Shown: positions 1 to 6,207 of the stretch, piece by piece | Position numbering within the stretch: the stretch's first letter is position 1 | How the letters are laid out: the number at the start of each line of letters is the position of its first letter | Source of the DNA: Candidatus Dadabacteria bacterium | Lineage (GTDB): Bacteria; Desulfobacterota_D; UBA1144; Nemesobacterales; UBA2774 | Assembly: GCA_020054175.1 (NCBI GenBank) | Contig: JAGVLR010000145.1 | Coordinates: 1 to 6,522, forward strand | Reading direction: 5' to 3' | DNA length: 6,522 nt | The notes under the pieces: model-generated | The model's input: only the letters and a program-made list of their open reading frames with translations | Database searches by the model: none | Told to the model about the DNA's origin: nothing | Translations under genes and position numbers: made by a program

Positions 1-371
1 CCGCCCTTCTTCAATGCCGAAAACATTGGAGGAATCTGATTAATTTTACCTATAAATTTAGAAAATACACCTTGAAGCGCTAATTTATCGATGGGCTGAG
101 GGGTCTCCTCGGAAAGTACTTTGCCCGTAACGTCCATGGTGTCGGTTCTTACGCCGAGCCTTATGAGCGCCTCGTATTTCTTGTAACCGCTGTTCATAAA
201 AGGAATTATTTTCGTTGCGTCGTTAATGCAGATGGGCAAAACGCCCGTGGCAAACGGGTCGAGCGTGCCCGTGTGGCCGGATTTTTTTATTTTAAGAAGC
301 CTGTTTACGGCGTTTACCGCCGCACGGGAGGTTATGCCTTCCGGCTTATCGAGGACGATAACCCCATTCAT
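1..371 (-). CDS. truB: tRNA pseudouridine(55) synthase TruB, N-terminal part (3' end beyond the left edge)
   Basis: TruB converts uridine 55 in the T loop of tRNAs to pseudouridine in the cytoplasm and also acts as a tRNA folding chaperone. The frame gives 123 codons from the ATG at 371 and runs open off the window; the family is usually about 300 residues, so roughly the first 40% is visible. Motifs seen: the opening MNGVIVLDKPEGITS; the catalytic block GHTGTLDPFATGVLP at residues 32-46, with Asp38 as the expected nucleophile; KKYEALIRLGVRTDTMDVTG at 64-83; and QIPPMFSALKKG at 112-123. The start is set by GAGGAG five bases upstream and by a 4-bp ATGA overlap with the nrnA stop, which suggests translational coupling. 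It is the last gene of the cluster in view; rpsO and pnp often follow in relatives but cannot be checked here. Identity is very secure. Confidence 0.96.
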   Translation of the reverse strand, partial: MNGVIVLDKPEGITSRAAVNAVNRLLKIKKSGHTGTLDPFATGVLPICINDATKIIPFMNSGYKKYEALIRLGVRTDTMDVTGKVLSEETPQPIDKLALQGVFSKFIGKINQIPPMFSALKKG

Positions 372-1351
372 GCGAGCTCCTCGCTTATATATTCGAACAC
401 TCTCAATTTCACCTCGCCGAGGCTTCCGGCCACGGAGCAGCCGGCGGCTTTTTTGTGCCCGCCGCCCCCGAAGCGCTCGGCAATCCTGGCGACGTCGACG
501 TCGCCCTTCGACCTGAAGCTGATTTTCCAGAGAGGGGAGCCATTTCCCTCTTCTTCCCTGAACGCGACCGCAACTTCGACGCCTTTTATGCTCCTAGGGA
601 TGTTGATCAGCCCTTCGGTGTCCTCTCTCCGGGCGCCTGCCTTTTCGAACATGCTCCTGTCGACAACTATCGAGGCGACCCGGTTCCCCTCCGAGACGCT
701 GAGCGTGGGAAGCACGAACGCCATAAGCCGGAGCTTCCTGAGCGGCTCGCTTTCGAAAAGCGCTTCCGATATTTCCGCCGGGTCCGCACCGTGCTCGACG
801 AGCTCGGACGCGTCCCTGAACGTGACCGGACTCGTATTCGAATATCTGAACGACCCGGTGTCGCTGACTATGGTGGTATAGAGGTTTTTCGCTATGTCTT
901 CATCTATCTCGACCGACATCGTCTTTAGAAGAAGATATACGATCTCTCCCGTCGAGGATGATCCGGGATCGAGAAGCTGAATGTCGGCCGAGCTGCTGTT
1001 GGTCTGATGATGGTCTATTATGACAACCATATCGATGTTTCCCGCTTCAACGAATTCCTCGAATTCTCTACCCGCCCTGTTCGTTCCCGTGCAGTCCACG
1101 GCGAATGCGAGGTCGAAACGGCCCGCCCCTTCGAGGGATTTCGCGACTCTTTCCGAGCGTGGAAGAAATGTCAGAAGCTCCGGCACCCCGTCCCTGTTAT
1201 AAAAGAGGACCTCCTTGCCGAGCTTTTCGAGACCGAGACCGAGACCGAGCGTAGAGCCGAGCGCGTCGCCGTCCGGATTTTCGTGGGACGTAATGAGAAT
1301 CCTTTTCGATTTATGGATGGCCTCGATTACGGCCTTCATCTCTTCATTCAC
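368..1351 (-). CDS. nrnA: DHH/DHHA1 phosphoesterase, NrnA-type bifunctional oligoribonuclease and pAp phosphatase
   Basis: NrnA-type enzymes hydrolyse very short RNAs to mononucleotides and remove the 3' phosphate from pAp, using Mn2+ in the DHH domain. The protein has 327 residues, normal for the family. Visible motifs: HENPDGDALGS at 23-33 (metal ligands expected at His23, Asp27, Asp29), VDCTGTNRAG from Asp86, IIDHHQTN at 112-118 (the DHH signature at 113-115), VSDTGSFRYSNT with Asp164, and the DHHA1 substrate-binding glycine motif GGGGHKKAAG at 295-304. The start is GTG at 1351, chosen because GGGAG lies seven bases upstream and no ATG in this frame is closer than 1339. It overlaps the end of rbfA by 8 bp and truB by 4 bp. 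Motif I is followed by a Gly-Leu run encoded by a 6-bp tandem repeat. The family call is secure; the exact substrate preference is inferred from the family and from its usual place beside rbfA and truB. Confidence 0.92.
   Translation of the reverse strand: MNEEMKAVIEAIHKSKRILITSHENPDGDALGSTLGLGLGLEKLGKEVLFYNRDGVPELLTFLPRSERVAKSLEGAGRFDLAFAVDCTGTNRAGREFEEFVEAGNIDMVVIIDHHQTNSSSADIQLLDPGSSSTGEIVYLLLKTMSVEIDEDIAKNLYTTIVSDTGSFRYSNTSPVTFRDASELVEHGADPAEISEALFESEPLRKLRLMAFVLPTLSVSEGNRVASIVVDRSMFEKAGARREDTEGLINIPRSIKGVEVAVAFREEEGNGSPLWKISFRSKGDVDVARIAERFGGGGHKKAAGCSVAGSLGEVKLRVFEYISEELA
1228..1249 (-). repeat. Hexanucleotide tandem repeat inside nrnA
   Basis: On the plus strand CGAGAC occurs three times in a row, followed by a partial fourth copy (CGAG). 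On the coding strand it encodes alternating Leu and Gly (residues 35-41 of the protein, ending at Glu42) in the helix just after the DHH motif I. Because the unit is 6 bp, gain or loss of a copy would keep the frame. The distance from DGDALGS to LGK is 13 residues after the Ser, which matches my recollection of typical family members, so there is no evident expansion. Confidence 0.8.
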
Positions 1352-1685
1352 CGGAAATCTCCCTGAGTATCTCGTCGATTCTGTAGCCTTTTTCGAGCGC
1401 TGTGTCGAATATGAATTTTATGTCGGGAATCTTCCTCATCCTGAGCCTCGAAGCGAGCTTTCCTCTGATGAACCCTTTCGCGCTGTCGAGTCCCGAAAGG
1501 GCATCGTTCTTTCCGGCTTCCCCGCCGGGGAGCGTGAAATAAATCTCGGCCATGCCGAGATCCGTCATCCTGACTTCCGTCACGGATACAGCGCTTACGC
1601 GGGGGTCTCTTATTTCTCCCTTGACCAGCATCCCCGATACTTCCTTAAGGATCTGGTCGCCTACCCTGCTTGACCTTTTCGCCAT
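1344..1685 (-). CDS. rbfA: 30S ribosome-binding factor A
   Basis: RbfA is a small KH-fold protein that binds the immature 30S subunit, helps mature the 5' end and central pseudoknot of 16S rRNA, and is associated with cold adaptation in E. coli. The protein has 113 residues, normal length. Visible family blocks: RVGDQILKEVSGML at 7-20, EIRDPRVSAVSVTEVRMT at 24-41, the DL..AEIYF strand ending at 50, the AKG KH-type turn at 69-71, and LRMRKIPDIKFIFD at 81-94. The ATG at 1685 is the only reasonable start. A TAGGAG that includes the ylxP stop codon lies about 15 bases upstream, a long spacing that may mean coupling to ylxP translation. The 3' end overlaps nrnA by 8 bp. Identity is secure from motifs and position. 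Confidence 0.95.
   Translation of the reverse strand: MAKRSSRVGDQILKEVSGMLVKGEIRDPRVSAVSVTEVRMTDLGMAEIYFTLPGGEAGKNDALSGLDSAKGFIRGKLASRLRMRKIPDIKFIFDTALEKGYRIDEILREISGE
1359..1363 (-). promoter_or_regulatory. Ribosome binding site that fixes the GTG start of nrnA
   Basis: GGGAG on the minus strand sits seven bases upstream of the GTG at 1351, inside the last codons of rbfA. This spacing is ideal and supports GTG over the downstream in-frame ATG at 1339. Confidence 0.6.
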
Positions 1686-1703
1686 CGGCCCGGCCTGAAT
1701 CTC

Positions 1704-1994
1704 CTAGTAATGTATTATTTCGAGCTCTCTCTGGCCCATCTCGACGAGCCCTGTGGACCCTATGAAGTCGGTCACCTGGTCGAGGACAGAGTTCACGAAA
1801 CGGGTTTCATTTCCAACAAAAGCTATGCCTATCGTGGCCTTTTGCCACAGGTCGAGCGAATCTACCTCGGATATAGAGACGTTTGTGAATCGGGATTGTA
1901 CTCTGTGAATAAGGCTTTTTACAGTCTGCCTTTTTTCCTTGAGCGATCTGTTGTCATTCATGTACAGGTCAATGCGAACTATGCCTATAACCAT
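1704..1994 (-). CDS. ylxP: YlxP-like DUF503 family protein
   Basis: This is a 96-residue member of the DUF503/YlxP family, small proteins found almost always between infB and rbfA. A role in ribosome maturation has been suggested from that context, but I would not state a reaction. Visible family marks: the N-terminal strand MVIGIVRIDLYM, the RSLKEKR signature at 16-22 followed by a helix with TVKSLIHRVQSRF, and ISEVDSLDLWQKATIGIAFV at 41-60, which contains the conserved EVD..DLWQ..IG pattern. No membrane segment or signal peptide is present. It starts 14 bp after the infB stop and has no convincing Shine-Dalgarno (only GAAAG), so initiation may depend on ribosomes finishing infB; a hairpin covers the junction. 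The symbol follows the Bacillus subtilis family member; function is unsettled. Confidence 0.9.
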   Translation of the reverse strand: MVIGIVRIDLYMNDNRSLKEKRQTVKSLIHRVQSRFTNVSISEVDSLDLWQKATIGIAFVGNETRFVNSVLDQVTDFIGSTGLVEMGQRELEIIHY

Positions 1995-1998
1995 CTAT

Positions 1999-2016
1999 AG
2001 CTTTCGAACTAAAGCT
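1999..2016 (-). other. Inverted repeat across the infB stop / ylxP start junction
   Basis: AGCTTT and AAAGCT form a perfect 6-bp stem with a 6-base loop. On the transcript the stem begins in the last sense codons of infB, holds its TAG stop at the loop edge, and ends five bases before the ylxP ATG. It has no U-tract after it, so it does not look like a terminator. It could hide the ylxP initiation region until a terminating ribosome opens it, but the stem is short and mostly A-T, so chance is possible. Confidence 0.35.
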
Positions 2017-4651
2017 CTTGCTTAAACTCCTCGTATGTGTAGAACTCCAGTACGTCCCCTACCTTTATATCGTTAAATCTCTCGATACCTATACCGCACT
2101 CGTAGCCCGCATTGACTTCTCTCACATCGTCCTTGAAACGCTTGAGCGACGCGAGCTTCCCATCGAACACAGTAACGCCGTCCCTGACCACCCTGACGCT
2201 GTTGTCTCTCGCAATCTTGCCGTCCGAGACCATGCATCCGGCGATTGTCCCAATCCTGGATATGGTGAACGTTTCCCTGACTTCCGCGTGTGCGGTGATC
2301 TTTTCCTTTATTATCGGGTCGAGGAGTCCTTCCATGGCGCTCCTTACCCTGTCGATGAGCTTATATATTATGGTATGGAGCTCGAACGAAACACCTTCCC
2401 TTTCGGCGATTTCGAGGGACTTTGCATCCGGTCTTACGTTAAAGCCGACGATTATCGCGTTCGACGCGCTCGCCAGAACGACGTCCGTTTCGGTTATTCC
2501 TCCGACGCCGGAGTGTACGATCTTCACCTGACATTTTTCGGTGCTGAGCTTTCCTATGGATTCGGAGACAGCCTCGACCGAGCCCTGCGTGTCGGCCTTT
2601 ACTATCAGCGGAAGCTCCTTGGCATCGTTTTGCTCCAGCGACTCGAAGAAATTCTCGAGCGTGGACTTTCTTTCCTTGGCCGCCGCCGTTTCGCGGATCT
2701 TGGTTTCCCTGTGTGAGACGACGTCGCGCGCGGATTTTTCGTCCTTGACCACGTAGAAGCGGTCTCCGGCCTCGGGCACGCTCGAAAGACCCATGATTTC
2801 AACCGGCATCGACGGACCTGCGTCGGTTACCCTCTTGCCCTTATCGTCCATTAGGGCCCTTACCTTCCCGATCGTCGTGCCCGTAACTATATAATCCCCT
2901 ATCTTGAGGGTTCCTTCCTTAACTATTACAGTCGCGACAGGGCCCCTGCCCTTGTCGAGGACAGCTTCTATAACAAAGCCGTTCGCCCTCTTGGAGCTGT
3001 CGGCCTTGAGCTCTAAAATGTCCGCCTGAAGGAGGACCAGCTCAAGGAGCTCTTTTATGCCTGTTTTCTGCTTCGCGGAAACCTCAGCGAATAGCGTATC
3101 GCCGCCCCAATCCTCGGAAATAAGCCCGATGTCCGCGAGCTGGCGTTTCAGCCTGTCGAGATTTGCCTCGGGTTTGTCTACCTTGTTTATTGCCACTATG
3201 ATCGGCACTTCCGCCGCGCGCGCGTGGTTTACGGCCTCGACCGTCTGCGGCATGACGCCGTCGTCCGCCGCGACGACCAGAATTACGACGTCCGTAACCC
3301 TGGCGCCCCTTGCGCGCATGGCAGTGAACGCCTCGTGGCCCGGGGTATCGACGAACGAAACCCTTCGTCCGTCTACGTCGACGGAATAAGCGCCTATGTG
3401 CTGCGTTATACCGCCGGCCTCGCCGTCGACGACGTTAGTCTGTCTTATGGAATCGAGTAGAGTCGTCTTCCCGTGGTCTACGTGTCCCATGACCGTTACC
3501 ACAGGGGGACGGGGAGTGAGCTCCCTGTTTTCTTCAACGTTGAATTCTTCCAAAAGAAGATCCTTCTCTTCAAATATATCTACCGACACGTCGAAATCGA
3601 ACTCCTCCGCCAATAGCGCGGCAGTCTCGTGGTCGAGGGTCTGGTTAACGGTGGCCCTCATGCCCATGGTTATCAGTTTCTTTATAAGCTCGCCGGCTTT
3701 TATGCCCATCATCCTGGCAAGCTCGCCCAGGTTGATCGATTCGCCGATTTTAACCGTACGGCGGGATGGTTTTCCCGGGAACGGAATGACTCTCGATGCT
3801 TCGTCGAGCGCAGCCGCGCCGACCTGGTGCTGCTCCCTCTGGCCATGATGGCCCCTTCCGCCCCTGTCGAAGGTCTTTTCTCTCTGAAAATTGTGGACGG
3901 GGGCCTTGGCCTTAGCCCGTCTGTCGTCGACCAGATACTCCCTCTTTCTTCCGGGGAGCTTGGTGCGGAATGCTTTTCTTAATTCTTCGAGTGTGTCCTC
4001 ATCTATGATTTCTTCTCTCTTCGGCTTCACACGGGTGCTGCGGACTTTTTTCTTGGCTTTCTTCGCCGCCTCGTCGGCTTCGTCCTTATCTCCGGGCTTA
4101 GCCTCTCCCTTGGCTCCGGCCGCCGCGGCCCCGTTAACCCCGGCGCCGTTCGCTTCCGTAGATAGCGCTTCCTCGCCCGACGCCGAAGTCTCGGCCTCTT
4201 CGGATGCGGATTCTTCCTGGCCTTCTTCCGAAAGTCCCTCGCCGCCGGGAGCTTCTTCATGTTCTGAAGGCTCACTTACCGTGGCGTCTGCATTTTCCGA
4301 AGGCGCTTCCGAAGTTCCAACCGGCGCCTGTGCAAGCTCTTCCTCGGCGGGCTCTTCCTGCTTCTTCTTCCTTCTTATAACGACCCGTTCGCCCTGTCTT
4401 CTTTCGACCACTTCCTCGCCTTTATCGGAGCGGAATACCCTCACTTTTTCCGTATCGTCTACGGGCTTTTGTGAGGAGCCTTCCCCGCCGTGGGACGAAA
4501 CAATCCTGTCCCTTATCTTCTGGGCCTCTTCATCCGAAATAGAGCTCGCATGGCTCTTCACGGAGATGCCGAGCCCCTTGGCGACGTTAAGGATCTCTCT
4601 ATTGGACTTGTTCAAATCTTTCGACAGTTCGTAAATTCTGACATTGGTCAT
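2009..4651 (-). CDS. infB: Translation initiation factor IF-2
   Basis: IF2 is the GTPase that delivers formylmethionyl initiator tRNA to the 30S subunit and promotes 50S joining. The protein has 880 residues, typical of long proteobacterial-type IF2. Order: first IF2-N domain at about 1-50 (VRIYELSKDLNKSNREIL); a low-complexity, acidic Glu/Ala/Ser-rich linker at about 95-195 with a Lys-rich end; a Gly/His/Arg-rich stretch at about 262-276; second IF2-N domain at about 298-355; and the G domain from about 381. G motifs: GHVDHGKT 389-396, GGITQHIG 413-420, DTPGH 435-439, NKVD 489-492, SAK 525-527. Domains II and III follow, with GSVEAV at 690-695, then the C2 domain that binds fMet-tRNA, ending in RFKDDVREVNAGYECGIGIERFNDIKVGDVLEFY. 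The ATG at 4651 fits the conserved N-terminus, but the only strong Shine-Dalgarno is about 24 bases upstream. The gene is complete and intact. Confidence 0.98.
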   Translation of the reverse strand: MTNVRIYELSKDLNKSNREILNVAKGLGISVKSHASSISDEEAQKIRDRIVSSHGGEGSSQKPVDDTEKVRVFRSDKGEEVVERRQGERVVIRRKKKQEEPAEEELAQAPVGTSEAPSENADATVSEPSEHEEAPGGEGLSEEGQEESASEEAETSASGEEALSTEANGAGVNGAAAAGAKGEAKPGDKDEADEAAKKAKKKVRSTRVKPKREEIIDEDTLEELRKAFRTKLPGRKREYLVDDRRAKAKAPVHNFQREKTFDRGGRGHHGQREQHQVGAAALDEASRVIPFPGKPSRRTVKIGESINLGELARMMGIKAGELIKKLITMGMRATVNQTLDHETAALLAEEFDFDVSVDIFEEKDLLLEEFNVEENRELTPRPPVVTVMGHVDHGKTTLLDSIRQTNVVDGEAGGITQHIGAYSVDVDGRRVSFVDTPGHEAFTAMRARGARVTDVVILVVAADDGVMPQTVEAVNHARAAEVPIIVAINKVDKPEANLDRLKRQLADIGLISEDWGGDTLFAEVSAKQKTGIKELLELVLLQADILELKADSSKRANGFVIEAVLDKGRGPVATVIVKEGTLKIGDYIVTGTTIGKVRALMDDKGKRVTDAGPSMPVEIMGLSSVPEAGDRFYVVKDEKSARDVVSHRETKIRETAAAKERKSTLENFFESLEQNDAKELPLIVKADTQGSVEAVSESIGKLSTEKCQVKIVHSGVGGITETDVVLASASNAIIVGFNVRPDAKSLEIAEREGVSFELHTIIYKLIDRVRSAMEGLLDPIIKEKITAHAEVRETFTISRIGTIAGCMVSDGKIARDNSVRVVRDGVTVFDGKLASLKRFKDDVREVNAGYECGIGIERFNDIKVGDVLEFYTYEEFKQEL

Positions 4652-4658
4652 ATCGAGC

Positions 4659-4681
4659 GCACCGGGTGCTGAAATACCTCC
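4659..4681 (-). promoter_or_regulatory. Distant Shine-Dalgarno and intervening hairpin upstream of infB
   Basis: GGAGGT at 4681-4676 on the minus strand is a near-perfect Shine-Dalgarno sequence but ends 24 bases before the infB ATG, far beyond the usual 5-10. Between them, 4669-4659 reads GCACCCGGTGC, which can fold with a 4-bp stem and 3-base loop. Folding would shorten the effective spacing to about 13. No in-frame ATG, GTG or TTG lies nearer the Shine-Dalgarno, and the frame is closed by TGA at 4696-4694. The conserved IF2 N-terminus supports the ATG at 4651. Confidence 0.4.
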
Positions 4682-4692
4682 GCTTTTTAATG

Positions 4693-4722
4693 ATCATACG
4701 GTTATCCGAAGTAGACTACCAA
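4693..4722 (-). promoter_or_regulatory. Candidate sigma-70-type promoter for infB
   Basis: On the minus strand TTGGTA (4722-4717; 4 of 6 to TTGACA) is followed after 18 bases by TATGAT (4698-4693; 5 of 6 to TATAAT), inside the only AT-rich gap of the cluster. Transcription would begin near 4686, giving a leader of about 35 bases with the Shine-Dalgarno almost at its 5' end. It would let infB and downstream genes be transcribed independently of rimP-nusA. Consensus matching alone is weak evidence. Confidence 0.35.
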
Positions 4723-4772
4723 AATTTACCTTACTATGCAAAAAAACCACTGGATACAATAATACTTATGCA

Positions 4773-4805
4773 GCCGCAAACCGGCCTTAAACGGCCCTTT
4801 CGGGC
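4773..4805 (-). promoter_or_regulatory. Three overlapping small inverted repeats downstream of nusA
   Basis: In transcription order: GCCC-GAAA-GGGC (4805-4794, a GNRA-type tetraloop), GGCC-GTTTAA-GGCC (4796-4783) and GCCG-GTTTG-CGGC (4785-4773, plus a possible G-U pair). The middle one shares bases with both outer ones, so the first and third can form together or the second alone. That resembles an attenuator layout, but each stem has only 4-5 pairs, and no U-tract directly follows. The nearest T-run is about 27 bases further on and has no strong stem next to it. A weak terminator or an RNA-processing site is also possible. Confidence 0.25.
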
Positions 4806-4842
4806 ATTAGTTGCCTTTAGAAAATTTTTGCCGTGCGCTCCC

Positions 4843-6189
4843 TTATTCCTGCTCCGGGAATATCTCTTCTTCTACAGGATCCGATGCGGGGGCCGGCGCG
4901 GGTTCCGCCGTTTCTTCCGTGACGGACATTTGCTCGAGCTTGTCCTTGAGCGCGATTCTCGCCGCCGTCTGAAGCTTTACGGCGTCTTCTTCGCTCTTGA
5001 GTCCCGCCGATTTGACCAGTGTTTCGGGATCGGAGAACGCTATGTCCTCCAGCTTGTGAAAGCCTTCTCCATAGAGGAGGTTGGCTGTTACTTCCTTTAC
5101 GTTCGGAAGTGTCATCAGGAGATGAACGACGTCATGCTGCTCGCGTTTGACCTGCGACTCGGTTTTGATGTCGATTCTCCATTCGGCAAGCTGCGATGCG
5201 AGCCTTACATTCTGGCCGCGCCTGCCGATGGCGAGGGAAAGCTGATCGTCGTCGACGATTATCTCCATCGATTTGTTGTCGTCGTCGATTATCACCTTGC
5301 TCACGCGCGCCGGAGAGAGGGCGTTGCAGGCAAAGCGCGCCGGGTCTGTAGACCATGGCACAATGTCTATCTTCTCGCCCTTCAGCTCCTGTATCACGTT
5401 CTGAACGCGGGAGCCCCTCATGCCGACGCACGCGCCGACAGGATCGACGTCGCTGTCGCTCGAGGACACGGCTATTTTCGTGCGGCCGCCCGGGTCTCGC
5501 GATATGGCTTTTATCGTCACTATCTGGTCCCCGATCTCGGGCACCTCGGATTCGAACAGCTTCTTGACGAAATCCTTGTGCGAGCGGGAAAGTATGAGCT
5601 GCGGCCCGCGCTTCGTTTCTTTAATTTCGAAGAGTATTGCGCGGAGCCTTTCCTTGGGCTTGTAATATTCCCTCGGCACCTGGTGCTCGGGAGGGAGAAT
5701 CGCTTCCGTCCTTCCGAGGTCGACGATTATGTTCTTCCTCTCGACGCGTCTCACGATGCCGCTTATAAGCTCGCCTCTGCGGCTCTTGAATTCTTCGTAT
5801 ATGACCTTCCCCTCGGCTTCCTTTATGCTCTGGAGAATTTTCTGCTTCGCGTTCTGAATCGCGATTCTGGTAAAGTCGGGATTAATCTTTACGCCGATTT
5901 CGTCCCCGAGCTCGGCGTCGGGATCGAGCCCGTGCGCGTCTTCGAGCGTGATCTGGGTGTCAGGGTCTTCGATGTCCTCGACAACAGTCTTGAACTCGAA
6001 GAGCTCGACGTCGCCGTCGTCCTCGTTGAAATGCACTTCGAGCTCCTTGTCCTTATCCTGCATGCGGAACAGTTTCTGGGCCGCGGAAAGAACCGCTTCC
6101 TCGACAGCGCTAACTATCTCGTTCTTGTCTATCCCCTTATCCTTGCAGACAGAATCCATTACTCTGCTAAGTTCAGTCATGGTCGCCAT
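4843..6189 (-). CDS. nusA: Transcription elongation/termination factor NusA
   Basis: NusA binds RNA polymerase and nascent RNA, modulating pausing, intrinsic termination and antitermination. The protein has 448 residues. Order: N-terminal polymerase-binding domain at about 5-125 (MTELSRVMDSVCKDKGIDKNEIVSAVEEAV...), S1 domain at about 137-202 (GELISGIVRRVERKNIIVDLG), KH1 with DPVGACVGMRGSRVQ at 249-263 (GMRG 256-259) and GEKIDIVPWS, KH2 with LSLAIGRRGQNVRLASQL at 317-334 (GRRG 322-325), then one helix-hairpin-helix-like C-terminal unit at about 353-415 and an acidic, Ala/Pro-rich tail. E. coli NusA has two C-terminal acidic repeats; here there is one, as in many other phyla. The ATG at 6189 is preferred over the ATG at 6180 because AAGGGGG lies 10 bases upstream of it. 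It begins 15 bp after rimP. Complete and intact. Confidence 0.98.
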   Translation of the reverse strand: MATMTELSRVMDSVCKDKGIDKNEIVSAVEEAVLSAAQKLFRMQDKDKELEVHFNEDDGDVELFEFKTVVEDIEDPDTQITLEDAHGLDPDAELGDEIGVKINPDFTRIAIQNAKQKILQSIKEAEGKVIYEEFKSRRGELISGIVRRVERKNIIVDLGRTEAILPPEHQVPREYYKPKERLRAILFEIKETKRGPQLILSRSHKDFVKKLFESEVPEIGDQIVTIKAISRDPGGRTKIAVSSSDSDVDPVGACVGMRGSRVQNVIQELKGEKIDIVPWSTDPARFACNALSPARVSKVIIDDDNKSMEIIVDDDQLSLAIGRRGQNVRLASQLAEWRIDIKTESQVKREQHDVVHLLMTLPNVKEVTANLLYGEGFHKLEDIAFSDPETLVKSAGLKSEEDAVKLQTAARIALKDKLEQMSVTEETAEPAPAPASDPVEEEIFPEQE

Positions 6190-6199
6190 CTTAGTTTTG

Positions 6200-6207
6200 C
6201 CCCCTTA
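6200..6207 (-). promoter_or_regulatory. nusA ribosome binding site overlapping the rimP stop codon
   Basis: TAAGGGGG on the minus strand contains the rimP TAA stop and a Shine-Dalgarno-like AAGGGGG, 10 bases before the nusA ATG at 6189. The shared bases imply that ribosomes ending rimP deliver initiation to nusA, and they decide the nusA start in favour of 6189. Confidence 0.6.

Larger units (their letters stand above)
4652..4842 (-). other. nusA–infB intergenic region (191 bp, no gene)
   Basis: This is the only sizeable non-coding stretch in the window. It is visibly richer in A and T than the genes, including a run of seven T on the transcribed strand near 4740-4746. No frame of useful length is present; the longest ATG frame near 4800 has six codons. 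ylxR and ylxQ, which often sit here in Firmicutes and (ylxR) in many Deltaproteobacteria, are absent. It contains overlapping inverted repeats near the nusA end and a candidate promoter near the infB end. Confidence 0.8.

Noticed and set aside
490..505. Short GACGTC duplication in nrnA
   Set aside because: Two copies of a 6-bp palindrome encoding Asp-Val pairs; too short to be meaningful in coding sequence.
273..881. Plus-strand open frames across truB and nrnA, including one of 202 codons and one at 455-928
   Set aside because: They overlap intact genes on the minus strand, lack family motifs, and are explained by codon bias.
3891..4634. A plus-strand open frame of 247 codons with Ser/Ala-rich sequence
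   Set aside because: It is the antisense shadow of the Glu/Ala/Ser-rich linker of infB; Glu and Arg/Lys codons read as Ser, Leu and Phe on the other strand.
4730..4750. Possible rho-independent terminator using the run of seven T on the minus strand
   Set aside because: No stable GC-rich stem lies directly before the T-run; the nearest inverted repeats are about 27 bases upstream of it.
4788..4808. A tiny ATG frame after nusA that could be a leader peptide
   Set aside because: It has only six codons and no Shine-Dalgarno, and its sequence is explained by the GCCC-GAAA-GGGC inverted repeat.
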